The notes under the pieces: generated by a model
Database searches by the model: none
The model's input: only the letters and a program-made list of their open reading frames with translations
What the model was told of the DNA's origin: nothing
Program-made: the position numbers and the translations under genes
Shown here: in pieces, positions 43,924-53,096 of the stretch
How the letters are laid out: the number at the start of each line of letters is the position of its first letter
Numbering within the stretch: position 1 is the stretch's first letter
Assembly (NCBI GenBank): GCA_900550195.1
Contig: URRB01000002.1
Location: forward strand, 124,001 to 188,000
Origin: an uncultured Collinsella sp.
GTDB lineage: Bacteria; Actinomycetota; Coriobacteriia; Coriobacteriales; Coriobacteriaceae
Direction of reading: 5' to 3'
DNA: 64,000 nt

Positions 43924-45282
43924 ATGAAACGAGCCGACGAAGAACCTACACCGAAAGCAATTGAAAACGCTCTTACCCAAGACCCGCTTCACCGCAAGAG
44001 AGAAATCGAGGACTTTCTAAAGATGCTCATTGCGGTTGAGCCTCCGTATACCTTTGTCATTGATGCACCTTGGGGCTCTGGCAAGACATTCTTTGTAAAG
44101 CAAGTTGCGAGAGTCCTGCAAATGGCAAATCCGGCTCTCGATATCAACCTAGAGACACTTAACGCGACGCTAGGAGAAACCGCGACAGAACTCCCCGCGA
44201 CGCCATGTCTGCCCATTTATTTCAACGCATGGGAAGACGACCATTTCGAGAATCCGATCTTGCCCATATTGGCCTCCATCGCTAATGCCGCAGACGAACA
44301 GAGCGTCAAGGGGGGAAAGGATTTCGGCAAGGGGGTCATTGGCGCCATAGAAGCGGCCGCTTCCCTTATCGGATATGGCGGTGACATCAATGGTGTCATT
44401 GAAAAATTCAGCGGAACCGATTTTCTCGAACAATACAAAAATGAGAAAGAACTTCGAGGCAAAATTGACGAACTCATTAAGACCAATCTTCCCGAGGTAG
44501 CCGACCGAGCCATCATCTTTATCGACGAACTCGACCGCTGCCGGCCCGAATTCGCAATAAAGGTACTCGAACAAACAAAAACGCTGTTTCAGCAAGACAA
44601 CATCGTTGTAGTTTATTCGACCGACATTACGCAGCTTGCACATTCCCTCCAGGGCGTATATGGCCCAAGATTCGACGGCAGAAAATACCTCGAGCGCTTC
44701 TACGACAAACGTCTTGAGCTAAATCCGATAAAACCGGCTGATTACCTTCTGTATAAAGGAATCAATACAATGGATGGATATACCTTCATGGATATAACCA
44801 TCGATTTGCTCGGCTACAAACAAGCCTCACTAAGAGCCTGCAACAGGCTTATCGACTCTATAACAAATCTATCTAGATACATTGCTAACCACTGGGAGCA
44901 CTTTGGGAATGGAAGGGTTCAGCATTTCCCAGACCAGGGTCTGCTTCCTGTAGTAAACATTCTCGCTTACTATGACCCGCTCGCCTGGCACGAAATGAAG
45001 ACCAGTACTGGCTACGAAGCTGTCTACGAACTTGCGAAACACAGCGATCACTTCATCCAATATCTTGATGAAGTGATTGAATCGGTATGGGGAGCCAATA
45101 AAGATGAGCTTCCCTATAAGCAGGATATTGAAAATAGACGCAAGCGTTTTGTAGAAGATCTATCCGCGTTGATATACGGCAACAATGACAGGGACCCGCG
45201 GGTCAAAGAACTGGGCAATAGTGAACTTACCAGAATGTCTTTCAATCAGCAGCTATATCAGCGTCTGGCACCGCCATTTTAG
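43924..45282 (+). CDS. KAP family P-loop NTPase
   Basis: A 452-residue STAND-like ATPase of the KAP group. Walker A is A-P-W-G-S-G-K-T-F at residues 48-56, Walker B is I-I-F-I-D-E-L-D-R-C-R-P near 197-208, and the F-N-A-W-E segment near 99 is typical of KAP proteins. The family usually carries two transmembrane helices inserted after Walker A; here only a short Ala/Ile/Gly stretch (G-V-I-G-A-I-E-A-A-A-S-L-I-G-Y-G) is visible, so membrane contact may be supplied by the divergent membrane protein. KAP NTPases occur in antiphage islands. A GAAGG site precedes the ATG at 43924. Confidence 0.85.
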   Translation: MKRADEEPTPKAIENALTQDPLHRKREIEDFLKMLIAVEPPYTFVIDAPWGSGKTFFVKQVARVLQMANPALDINLETLNATLGETATELPATPCLPIYFNAWEDDHFENPILPILASIANAADEQSVKGGKDFGKGVIGAIEAAASLIGYGGDINGVIEKFSGTDFLEQYKNEKELRGKIDELIKTNLPEVADRAIIFIDELDRCRPEFAIKVLEQTKTLFQQDNIVVVYSTDITQLAHSLQGVYGPRFDGRKYLERFYDKRLELNPIKPADYLLYKGINTMDGYTFMDITIDLLGYKQASLRACNRLIDSITNLSRYIANHWEHFGNGRVQHFPDQGLLPVVNILAYYDPLAWHEMKTSTGYEAVYELAKHSDHFIQYLDEVIESVWGANKDELPYKQDIENRRKRFVEDLSALIYGNNDRDPRVKELGNSELTRMSFNQQLYQRLAPPF

Positions 45283-45518
45283 AGCACCGAAGATCCATCA
45301 AGTGGCCTTGTGCGCAGCTCCATGACGACTGCATCCAGGCCCAAAGTGATGGCGCTCGATCACTTCGTCCGGAAAGATACAACCATCGCGGATAGAGGCG
45401 CATAATACGACCTGCATCAACATGAGCGAAGCCAACATGCAACAGCGCTGCCAAGCCAGACGTTAGCAAATAGGCATTGGGGCCCATGTCGGCCACGGCG
45501 CCTAGGCTAATGCCACGG

Positions 45519-45548
45519 TGCTGCTTCACAATATTCAACAGTGGCTAA
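45519..45548. repeat. Repeat copy B
   Basis: cttcacaatattcaacagtg and flanks match the copy near 51577 at 22 of 30 positions, including ttcacaatat exactly. It lies just past the gajB terminator. Confidence 0.4.
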
Positions 45549-45571
45549 TTAAACAAACACCGCATCCCACC

Positions 45572-45618
45572 AAAACGCTAGTGCCCAAGCCGTTCTAGCC
45601 AAAGAACAGCTTGGGCAC
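45572..45618 (-). terminator. Intrinsic terminator after gajB
   Basis: A 16-base stem (GTGCCCAAGCTGTTCT with AGAACGGCTTGGGCAC on the minus strand, one G-T pair) and six-base loop are followed by TAGCGTTTT. It lies 74 bases past the gajB stop. Confidence 0.7.
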
Positions 45619-45691
45619 ACTCCATGAGACCACAGCAAGAGCCGCAACCGGACCTCGCGTCAGTAGCGGACACGCCCCATCCCGCCGGCAA

Positions 45692-47509
45692 TCACCCCTC
45701 TCCGTCCATGACCGACCATCTCACAGGTTCAATGCCCGGAAGAGACGTTAGGCAAGAGGGGCGGGCAACCTGATAGTTCCCGTAATTTGTCCTGCGCTGC
45801 ATAGAAGCGGAGACATATACCGCTTTGCGGGCGCGAGTGACGCCGACGTACAGCAGGCCTATTTCCTCAATAAGCCCATCTGGCATTTTCTTCGCATCAG
45901 CAATCTGGCAACCTCGCGCAGAACGTAAGCATATACCAGCATTTTCGCAACGAGAGCAAATCCCTCCAGGCCAATCGAAACGCGTAACGCCCGGAATGAA
46001 AACAGTGTCCCACTCGAGCCCCTTAGCGGAGTGAATGGTCATGATCGAGATGTCTGCATCAAGGTAATCGGAGAAACGCCGCAGGGAGCCCTCGGAAAAG
46101 ATGCTAACGATATAGTCGAAGCGCTCAGATGGATCCATCGCGACGCAGTCAGTTTTAAGGTGTTTCCGCAGCGCCCCAAGAAGCATGGCATAGGACCGCC
46201 CATACTCGAATCTCCTGGAGCCAGTCAGCAGTTCATTAGAGACGGAGTCAATTATTTTGTCCGCAGCAGACAGGCTGACGCCCTTTTCTCCAGACGCTGC
46301 ATCGGTAATCCTGGATAAAGCAAACGCATTGAATTCAATGAACTCTGGGGCTGTATCAGAGAAAAGCCCGTTGAAGTATGGCATCTCCTCCTTAACCAAT
46401 TCGTTCATAATGAGATCGGCAAGGGCACCACGCTTACGAACAAGAATCGCGATCTTCCCGCCACCGACTTGGATGAGCGCCGTAACCTTGGAAACAATGG
46501 CTGTCGCTTCGTCCTGCTGTGCAGCGCCAACAAATATGGGAAGTCGGGGCGTACCGCTGACAATGGCACCCTTCATGTGGGAGCGAATCGCAGCACCGAG
46601 CTCTCCGACGATAGATCCCCCAGAAAACCTATGATTATGTTCGAGCTCCAGCGGCGATAGACACAGGTCGGTAGTGGCCTTTGCCTTTAAGCCTTCCATT
46701 GCGCCAATAAAACCATAGACACGCTGAATAGGGTCACCGAACATGCAGATTCCTGATTTATCAGAAACCAAGCCATTTAGAAAGATATAACACAACGCAT
46801 TCGTGTCCTGCGCCTCGTCGACGAGCACGACAGGGTACGCTGACGACAGATAGGACCTTAACTTGGGAAAATGAGAGAGCAATTCAATTGCAAGGGAAAT
46901 CATTCCAGAATATGGCAAGAGATCGTTCGGCACGAACCGATCCCTGATGATCCTATTAAAGGAAAACATCACGCGCCTCAAGTCCATGTCCTGACCGTTT
47001 CTCATAAAGCGGAGGAAGTCGTCAACGGCATTCTTTTCATTCCAGGTCAGCCTGACACCTCGCAAAACCAGCTCGTTAACGGCGCCGTTGTCATCAACCA
47101 TAGAAAGCTCGTCAACGTTTACTGGGAGCGAGAGCGATCTCCAGTATCTGCGCAGCAGAGCCCAAGCAAAGCCGTGGAAGTTAGTCGCCATGACGCTGTC
47201 CTCAAAACGCTTGGCCACGGGACCAGGAAGCGCCGACATAGTGGCGCTTAAATCCGTACGCATTCTCCGCGCGGCAGCGACGCTGAAGGTTAGCGACAAA
47301 ATCCTTTTTGGCGGCTGGACTTCCCCAGATGCCAGCAACCAGCAAGCTCGCCCAGTCATCACTGTGGTTTTCCCGTATCCTGCCGGGGCCTCTACGAATA
47401 CCCTCTTCGATGGCGCAAAAATCGCAGAGCACTGTGATGTATCTCCGCCACAGCGCACCTCAATCGCAGCTCTAACACTATCCCGTAAGTCAGCCTGACT
47501 CATCACCAT
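45692..47509 (-). CDS. gajB: Gabija system UvrD-like helicase GajB
   Basis: Superfamily 1 helicase partner of GajA in the Gabija antiphage system. Motifs in order: Walker A (A-P-A-G-Y-G-K-T-T at 41-49), V-D-E-A-Q-D-T near 228, G-D-P-I-Q-R-V-Y-G-F, and the C-terminal T-I-H-S-A-K-G-L-E-W and V-G-V-T-R-A-R-K. At 605 residues it is about 100 longer than the described Bacillus GajB. Between the last two motifs (about 515-535) is a four-cysteine cluster (C-S-R-C-x5-C-x6-C) that could bind zinc or iron-sulfur. Its start shares one base with the gajA stop (TAATG). ATG at 47509 or four codons into the frame are both possible. Confidence 0.88.
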   Translation of the reverse strand: MVMSQADLRDSVRAAIEVRCGGDTSQCSAIFAPSKRVFVEAPAGYGKTTVMTGRACWLLASGEVQPPKRILSLTFSVAAARRMRTDLSATMSALPGPVAKRFEDSVMATNFHGFAWALLRRYWRSLSLPVNVDELSMVDDNGAVNELVLRGVRLTWNEKNAVDDFLRFMRNGQDMDLRRVMFSFNRIIRDRFVPNDLLPYSGMISLAIELLSHFPKLRSYLSSAYPVVLVDEAQDTNALCYIFLNGLVSDKSGICMFGDPIQRVYGFIGAMEGLKAKATTDLCLSPLELEHNHRFSGGSIVGELGAAIRSHMKGAIVSGTPRLPIFVGAAQQDEATAIVSKVTALIQVGGGKIAILVRKRGALADLIMNELVKEEMPYFNGLFSDTAPEFIEFNAFALSRITDAASGEKGVSLSAADKIIDSVSNELLTGSRRFEYGRSYAMLLGALRKHLKTDCVAMDPSERFDYIVSIFSEGSLRRFSDYLDADISIMTIHSAKGLEWDTVFIPGVTRFDWPGGICSRCENAGICLRSARGCQIADAKKMPDGLIEEIGLLYVGVTRARKAVYVSASMQRRTNYGNYQVARPSCLTSLPGIEPVRWSVMDGEG

Positions 47510-49230
47510 TAAAGCCCCACGGCCTTACAAATAATAGTTTTATAACATGCGGGAACGCCATCGGCACCAAAAACCTCCGCGAGGGCAACGCCAGACCCAA
47601 CGCCCTTGTTCGATGAAAGCCATGCATACATAAGCGCACGCGATTCGGGTGTGTCGGCGAATAGTCCGTCAAACTCCGATCCCTGGAAATCATACTCAGG
47701 GCCCGTCAAGCTAACACCGTAGACAGCGCAGGCATTTTTCAATGCTTTGCTATTGCCCTTGATGGAAGTTGCCCTCTGACGATCCGTCGCCTCAAGAAGT
47801 GTAATAAACGAGCTTTGGTTCCTATTAACGAAAATAGTTTCGATGACCTCAGCTTCAAAATCCCGTTCAGTTGTCGTTATGTGGTCTCCAGAAGTTTCTA
47901 GCGAATCGTTATCCCTATCGACAATGGAATAATTTGGAATCTCAAACTTGTTCAGAAGTTCACAGAGCGGCTCGACGTTCTTTTTCCCGCCAGCCCTGAT
48001 AGGCACAACTCCATAATCATCCAGATCCATCCCAAGGTTGCGTGCAAAGACCGGAATGGCCCCAGACTCCGTCTGCCCTTCAAAAGCCAATACCGACCGC
48101 GCGAAAAAAGCCTCTCGTATTGACTCAAAGTTCAGCATAAGATGCTTTTCAACCTTGTCAGAAAGGTTAATATCCTTGCCGCACATGACCCTTGGAGAAT
48201 CTTCGCCCTGTCCAAATCGCACAATGTTCTTATAGCCGCGAGCAAGAATGTTTGGCGAATGCGTCACCATGATCAGCTGAGCTTTGATTGAATCAATCCC
48301 GAAATACTCCTTTAGAAGGGCGTTAAACTTGGTGTCCTCCCCTTCGCAAATCCTATGTAAGCTCTTCGAGAGCCGTCTTTGCATATACGGATGAAGATGA
48401 GCTTCGGGTTCGTCATAAGCCAGCACGGCATGCAGCACGCGCTTGTCATCGCCATCCGAGCAGAGGCTCTCTTGAAGGCGTTTAGGCGAAAGTCGCATAA
48501 TGCTCTCGATTATCGAAAGCGAGGCAATGGCGAGGTACTGCAAGCCTACCCCCGCCTTTTTAAAATGAACGCCTCTCTTATCAAGCAAGGTAACCAAACT
48601 TCCAAGCGTTCCGCTATCCGATGAGTCGACGCCCGTCCTCACACCATATGATGACAAGATGGGTACGTCACCGACAATCGCACCGAGATCTTCAAGCAGA
48701 CCTTCGAGCTCATTCCCGTCTAGAAAGTCAAAGACCTCTTTGCCCTCCTTATCCAGGTAAAGAGCGATACCTTTGGAGAGAACTTTACCGACGCCGCGCG
48801 TACCGTCAAACGCCAAGTCTCCCCTATTGAAAGATGCAGTAGAGTACCTGAACATATGAACGGATCTCATAAAAGAAGGGGGGATCTTTTCCCCGCTTTC
48901 CTCGGCCACAAACTCTATTCGAGAATCCGGATCGTCAGCAAAGGCGCAGACGGTAATGGTGTTTCCGGTCGTAGGATCGATGTCGATCCCCGATATTCCG
49001 ATCTCGTCCTCGTCCATCTTTAAAGTTACTACAGCACCTGATCGCCTTTCGGTGTCTGCGAAATCTTCTTCGCTGATCATCGCTTGGTTGAAGATTGTAT
49101 TGAGCAAGTCGAGCACATTCGTTTTGCCGAGATTGTTCTCGCCGACAATATAGGTCACGTCCTCGTCAAAACTAATCGCAACACCATCGAGATTCCGATA
49201 GTTCTCAATCTTCAGTTTAGAGATCCTCAT
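47509..49230 (-). CDS. gajA: Gabija system OLD-type nuclease GajA
   Basis: ATP-sensing DNA nicking endonuclease of the Gabija antiphage system. The 573-residue protein has an ABC-type ATPase domain with Walker A (G-E-N-N-L-G-K-T-N at 30-38) and Walker B (L-A-Y-D-E-P-E-A-H-L-H near 272). A C-terminal TOPRIM nuclease domain follows, with F-E-G-Q-T-E near 382 and V-D-R-D-N-D near 437. Length matches described GajA proteins (about 578). A GGGAGG site is four bases before the ATG. Immediate coupling to a UvrD-like helicase is what distinguishes Gabija from lone OLD nucleases. Confidence 0.92.
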   Translation of the reverse strand: MRISKLKIENYRNLDGVAISFDEDVTYIVGENNLGKTNVLDLLNTIFNQAMISEEDFADTERRSGAVVTLKMDEDEIGISGIDIDPTTGNTITVCAFADDPDSRIEFVAEESGEKIPPSFMRSVHMFRYSTASFNRGDLAFDGTRGVGKVLSKGIALYLDKEGKEVFDFLDGNELEGLLEDLGAIVGDVPILSSYGVRTGVDSSDSGTLGSLVTLLDKRGVHFKKAGVGLQYLAIASLSIIESIMRLSPKRLQESLCSDGDDKRVLHAVLAYDEPEAHLHPYMQRRLSKSLHRICEGEDTKFNALLKEYFGIDSIKAQLIMVTHSPNILARGYKNIVRFGQGEDSPRVMCGKDINLSDKVEKHLMLNFESIREAFFARSVLAFEGQTESGAIPVFARNLGMDLDDYGVVPIRAGGKKNVEPLCELLNKFEIPNYSIVDRDNDSLETSGDHITTTERDFEAEVIETIFVNRNQSSFITLLEATDRQRATSIKGNSKALKNACAVYGVSLTGPEYDFQGSEFDGLFADTPESRALMYAWLSSNKGVGSGVALAEVFGADGVPACYKTIICKAVGL

Positions 49231-49542
49231 GCAGCCTCCCGACCGTTAGGGTTTATGGCTACCAATAATCTAGCACGCCTCGTGTTGTACCGAGTGTGAG
49301 GCGCAACCGCTTCGAGTTGCTTCTAAATCGCAATAGCAATCCTAAGAAGGTTATTTGCACGCAAGGCCCTGTCTCTTATGAACACCAATCCCCAGTCTGC
49401 TCCCTCCCCTCCCCAACATTCCCCAGAACGTTCCCTGATGTTGACTGGGGTTCCCGTAAAATAATCCCCAACAAAATATGTGCGGAGTGTTGGCCTGGAG
49501 CTGCCTTCGGACCCTATTGGCTGCTCACCGAGAGGCTCCGCT
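49231..49542. other. 312-base divergent intergenic region
   Basis: Separates gajA (minus) from the transglutaminase remnant (plus). It holds a pyrimidine-rich stretch (ctccctcccctcccc) and the inverted pair ccccagtc (49390-49397) and gactgggg (49443-49450). A TTGACT at 49441 could be a -35 box for the plus-strand gene, but no -10 box of the right spacing is clear. Confidence 0.4.
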
Positions 49543-51021
49543 ATGAAACGACCCCTTTACTACCTGCTCTGCGCGATCGCGTGCACGTCCATGGTCGGCG
49601 CGACGATGCCTATGGCGGTCATCGCAGAAGCTATGCAGCCTCCGGCAACAGCCGAGCAGCAGGCGCAATCCGACGCCCCGAACAGCGACACAGGCAAGGC
49701 CGAAGACGACACCGACACAATCGCGACAGCAGATACCGTAGAGGACAGCACCGCAACATCCACCGGCATCAGCGCGACTAACACGGAAAGCGCAACCGGC
49801 ACCGCCGCCGCAACCACCACGTCCACCCCATCCCTCCGCGCCCAAGCCACCCCCACGCCCGCAGCGATCTCCGCCACGCCACAAACCACCTACGCCCACT
49901 CCGCCACCGCAAGCCAAAACGGCGTCACCTTCACCGTCTCGTGGAACGACGCCCCCGCGGGCACCGCGACGACCTTCCACGTAACCCAAGCCAACGGCTC
50001 GTCCCAGGCCAAGGCGCGCATGGACGTGCCCACCTATTGGGACGGCGGCAGCCATGAGAGCGTCTGCGACCCGTCGCGCGCGGCATGGGGCAGCTACTAC
50101 AGCCTGGGCACCGCGGGCCACGACTTTACCTTTGACTTCACGGCGTCGGGCACGTACCGCATCTACTTCTACTTTATGGACAACAACAGATACGACCCCC
50201 AAAACGACAAGGGGATCTACTACCTGCGCACCACGGTGGAGGTGACCGTAAACGACGCCGCCCGCCCAAGCGTCACGCAGATCGTCAACGACGCCGTGGA
50301 CCTGTGCAGGCAAGAGACAAACGGCTCGGAATACGACATGGCGCTGTGGCTCCACGACTGGACGCTCGACCAGCTGGAGTACGACCACGGCCTCAACTGG
50401 TGCTCGGCCGAAAGCGGCCTCACGCGCCACCAGGGCACCTGCGAGAGCTACCAGCGCATCTACTCCAAGCTCCTTGACGCCGCGGGCATCGCCAACGGCC
50501 GCATCACGGGCAACGGCCACACCTGGAACGCCGTAAAGATCGACGGCAAATGGTGCCAGATGGACCTAACCTGGGACGACACTAGTGACAACTGGTACGG
50601 AGACCTGGACCAGCGTCATCTGTACTTTGGCCTGAGCGACGAGCTCATGGCAATCGCCCACTCCGACCACACGGCAAACCACCAAAAGGACGACTACGAC
50701 TACCGCTCGACAGACCTATCTAACAATTACTTTGTGCGAAACTGCAAGGCCGAAAAATGAGCCGAGAAGCATACCGACCGCATTCAGCAGCACTTGGATG
50801 GCAAGGAAGAGAGCTTTTCCATCGATGCCGACAACCAGTCCTTCCCGCCGAGTATCTCGGGGATTCAGAACGTGATCGTTGCTTTTGCGATGAATCCGAG
50901 GGTGCAGAAGGCTCAAGGCGCCGAGGTTGAGCTAACCGCGACTTGGAACGTCGGCAAGGAATCGATCAGCAAATGGAGCGCTAAGTACGTCCTAGCAGCA
51001 AATTTCCAAAATGCAGCATAA
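49543..51021 (+). pseudogene. Secreted transglutaminase-like protein, interrupted by TGA
   Basis: Starts at 49543 with a signal peptide (residues 1-30, hydrophobic core YYLLCAIACTSMVGA, ending near A-E-A), then a Thr/Ser/Ala-rich linker to about residue 110 and a beta-rich domain. The transglutaminase-like core has Cys in G-T-C-E-S-Y near 299, His in G-H-T-W-N near 325 and Asp in M-D-L-T-W near 342, so the triad is intact. TGA at 50758-50760 ends the frame after 405 residues, yet the same frame stays open for another 86 codons with ordered sequence (S-F-P-P-S-I-S-G-I-Q-N), a region that looks like the normal continuation. The shorter product may still fold. Confidence 0.7.
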
Positions 51022-51026
51022 GAAAA

Positions 51027-51437
51027 AACATCGAAGACGACGCACACCGCGTCGCATCCTCCCTCGACGGGGGGATGGCCATCGCGGTCTCCGCCTCGGG
51101 CCGCTCCCTGCCGTCGGGCGCGGGCGCGCTGACGTTCGAGCGCGACGGCGCCACAGGACTCTACAGGATCTCCTCGGACGGCGCGCTGCTGACCAAGTCG
51201 GGTGACCGGGCGGTCCTGGCCGAGGCGGACGGCTCCGCCTCACAACTCTGGCGCGTCTCGGCCTGCGAAGGCGGCTACGCCATCGTATCCGCATCGGGCA
51301 TGGCGCTCGACGACTTCGCGAAGTCGACCTCCGAGGGCAACCGGGTGTGGCCCTACGCGCACAACGGGGCTACCGCCTAGGCGTGGCTACTCGCGGACCC
51401 GGCGGTCCCTGCAGCGGACAGGGTCGAGACGGCATAG
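51027..51437 (+). pseudogene. Ricin-type lectin domain fragment
   Basis: A plus-strand frame with no proper start, interrupted by TAG at 51378-51380 and ending at 51437. The translation shows beta-trefoil features: G-L-Y-R-I, S-Q-L-W-R-V and, across the TAG, N-G-A-T-A-stop-A-W-L-L, where glutamine would restore the Q-x-W motif of ricin-B lectins. It probably came from a large carbohydrate-binding surface protein. High GC, like the core genome. Confidence 0.6.
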
Positions 51438-51520
51438 GATATCAACTGTATTCCAGATTCTAGGACACAGGGCCGACTCGCTTCGGATCGGGCTCTACAA
51501 CAACTTTCTCGACGCTACCC

Positions 51521-51557
51521 AAAATGGGTGCCGAGGCTCATACTTGCCCCGGCACCC
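51521..51557 (-). terminator. Intrinsic terminator at the end of the polysaccharide operon
   Basis: On the minus strand GGGTGCCGGGGC and GCCTCGGCACCC form a stem of 11-12 pairs around an eight-base loop, followed by ATTTT. It is 75 bases past the flippase stop. Confidence 0.75.
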
Positions 51558-51576
51558 ATGTGCAATTTCTTCGGTA

Positions 51577-51614
51577 CTGTTTCACAATATCTAGCAGTGC
51601 TCAAACGAGTAAAT
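51577..51614. repeat. Repeat copy C
   Basis: Shares tctagcagtgctc-type core with copy A and ttcacaatat with copy B. It lies between the flippase stop and the operon terminator. Confidence 0.4.
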
Positions 51615-51631
51615 GCCCAATCAGACACCGC

Positions 51632-53056
51632 TTAAGCAGATTGCTTACGCTTTCCAACTACCTTCATGCCCTTGCGAGCAATGTCTAAGAGACCATTCCT
51701 GAGAACGAATAGAATGACAAAGAAAAGCAGGGACTCTGCAATTAGAATGCCATGAGAGAACGGTGCGAAAGACAAAGCCACTTGGGCGCCAATCAGAATA
51801 AAGCTGGCAGCAATCTCTCCCCTGTGAAAATCAAGTTTAATAAACTTACGTGTATCACGCGCACGCACCGCGGCGATAACGGCATAGCTAATAGCAGTAG
51901 CGCCAGCAGCGCCCATAATTCCAAACGCCGGAACAAGAAGCAGAGTGAGCGCTATGTTAACGATTGCTCCGATAGCAGTTGTAGAGAAGGCCTTCTTGCT
52001 TTCTTTGGTAACGACATACGTTGTTCCAAAGAAAGCGGCAACGCAGGAAAAGAGATTCGCAAGCGATAGCATAGCAACTGGCTGCCACGAGCCTTCATAT
52101 GATGAACTCATGAGGAACGTGTAGACGGGGTAAGCAGACGCAGCGATAAGGGACGATGCCACAGCAAGAACCACAAAGATATAGCGAAAGACCGTCGACT
52201 GAAACTTAGCATTGTCCGCGGATTCTCGCTCTTCAATTGCGGAAATCTGCCATGCCTGCATGAAAATGTTGTAAACGATGTTCACGATCTGAGGGATTTT
52301 CTGGGCAACGTTGTAGATACCGTTTGCGCCGGCACCAATGAAGAACAGTATTACATACCTGTCGGAAGCCGACATAATCCACCACATAAGCGAGTTCGGA
52401 ATTAGAGGTATGCAGTAGGTCAACATGTCATTTAGCGCATGTCTATTTAAGCTGGAGAATGCTAGGTAATTCCATAGTCTACAGGACACGATGATATGCA
52501 AAGCTCCGATGAATTGTGCAACAACCATAGAAGCAAGGTATCCGCCAACACCAAGGTGCCACACTGCAAGTGCAAGTACGTTCGAAAAGGCAGTAACAAA
52601 TGTAATGACAACGCCATTTGCGGCGAATGCCTTTGAATTGCCGATTCCGCGAAGAAGCTGCATGAATACGTAGTTGAAACTGGTCAAGCAAAGTAAGAGC
52701 AAGAAATAAACGACGTTATCACCAATGACGCTGAACATGCGAAACAACGGGAACAGCAGCCAGCAAATAACCCAACCAGCGATAACAACAAGCAGCGAAT
52801 TCGACGCAATGGTTTTAACATCGACTTCCTTTGAAACTGTAAAGCGAAGAACAGCTTCGTTCATGCCAACCATAGCAAACGGGACGAGCAAATTGACCGT
52901 AGTGGTAACAAGGTCAGCTGTGCCATACTCTGCGGTCGTTAAATAATAAGTATAAAAGGGAACAATAAGAAAGGTGATAACCTTGCTACCCAGGTTCCCA
53001 ATAAAGAAAACCACAGAGTTCTTGACTAATTTCTTATATTTACTTTCTGCAGCCAT
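51632..53056 (-). CDS. Polysaccharide flippase, Wzx-like (MOP superfamily)
   Basis: Moves lipid-linked oligosaccharide repeat units across the membrane. About 474 residues with 14 predicted membrane segments. The start S-V-V-F-F-I-G-N-L-G-S-K-V-I-T-F and the segment F-Y-T-Y-Y-L-T-T-A-E-Y-G are typical of Wzx/RfbX proteins. The ATG at 53056 is preferred to a TTG at 53089, having GGATAGG just upstream. It is the last gene of the operon and works with the Wzy-like polymerase further upstream. Noticeably AT-rich. Confidence 0.87.
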   Translation of the reverse strand: MAAESKYKKLVKNSVVFFIGNLGSKVITFLIVPFYTYYLTTAEYGTADLVTTTVNLLVPFAMVGMNEAVLRFTVSKEVDVKTIASNSLLVVIAGWVICWLLFPLFRMFSVIGDNVVYFLLLLCLTSFNYVFMQLLRGIGNSKAFAANGVVITFVTAFSNVLALAVWHLGVGGYLASMVVAQFIGALHIIVSCRLWNYLAFSSLNRHALNDMLTYCIPLIPNSLMWWIMSASDRYVILFFIGAGANGIYNVAQKIPQIVNIVYNIFMQAWQISAIEERESADNAKFQSTVFRYIFVVLAVASSLIAASAYPVYTFLMSSSYEGSWQPVAMLSLANLFSCVAAFFGTTYVVTKESKKAFSTTAIGAIVNIALTLLLVPAFGIMGAAGATAISYAVIAAVRARDTRKFIKLDFHRGEIAASFILIGAQVALSFAPFSHGILIAESLLFFVILFVLRNGLLDIARKGMKVVGKRKQSA

Positions 53057-53096
53057 CTGCCTATCCAAACCATATAGCGAAAACAACAAATACGGC

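Larger units (their letters stand above)
45283..45691. other. 409-base gap between the KAP gene and gajB
   Basis: Holds repeat copy B, the gajB terminator, and a short minus-strand frame (45242-45538) without a ribosome binding site that I do not accept as a gene. The frame overlaps the KAP 3' end by 41 bases. Confidence 0.5.

Noticed and set aside
45242..45538. 98-residue minus-strand frame between the KAP gene and gajB
   Set aside because: No ribosome binding site, overlaps the KAP 3' end, no recognisable domain; its beginning coincides with repeat copy B.
51011..51205. Basic 64-residue plus-strand frame starting MQHKKKHRRRR
   Set aside because: An out-of-frame reading of the lectin remnant; its Arg-rich composition is typical of shadow frames in GC-rich DNA.
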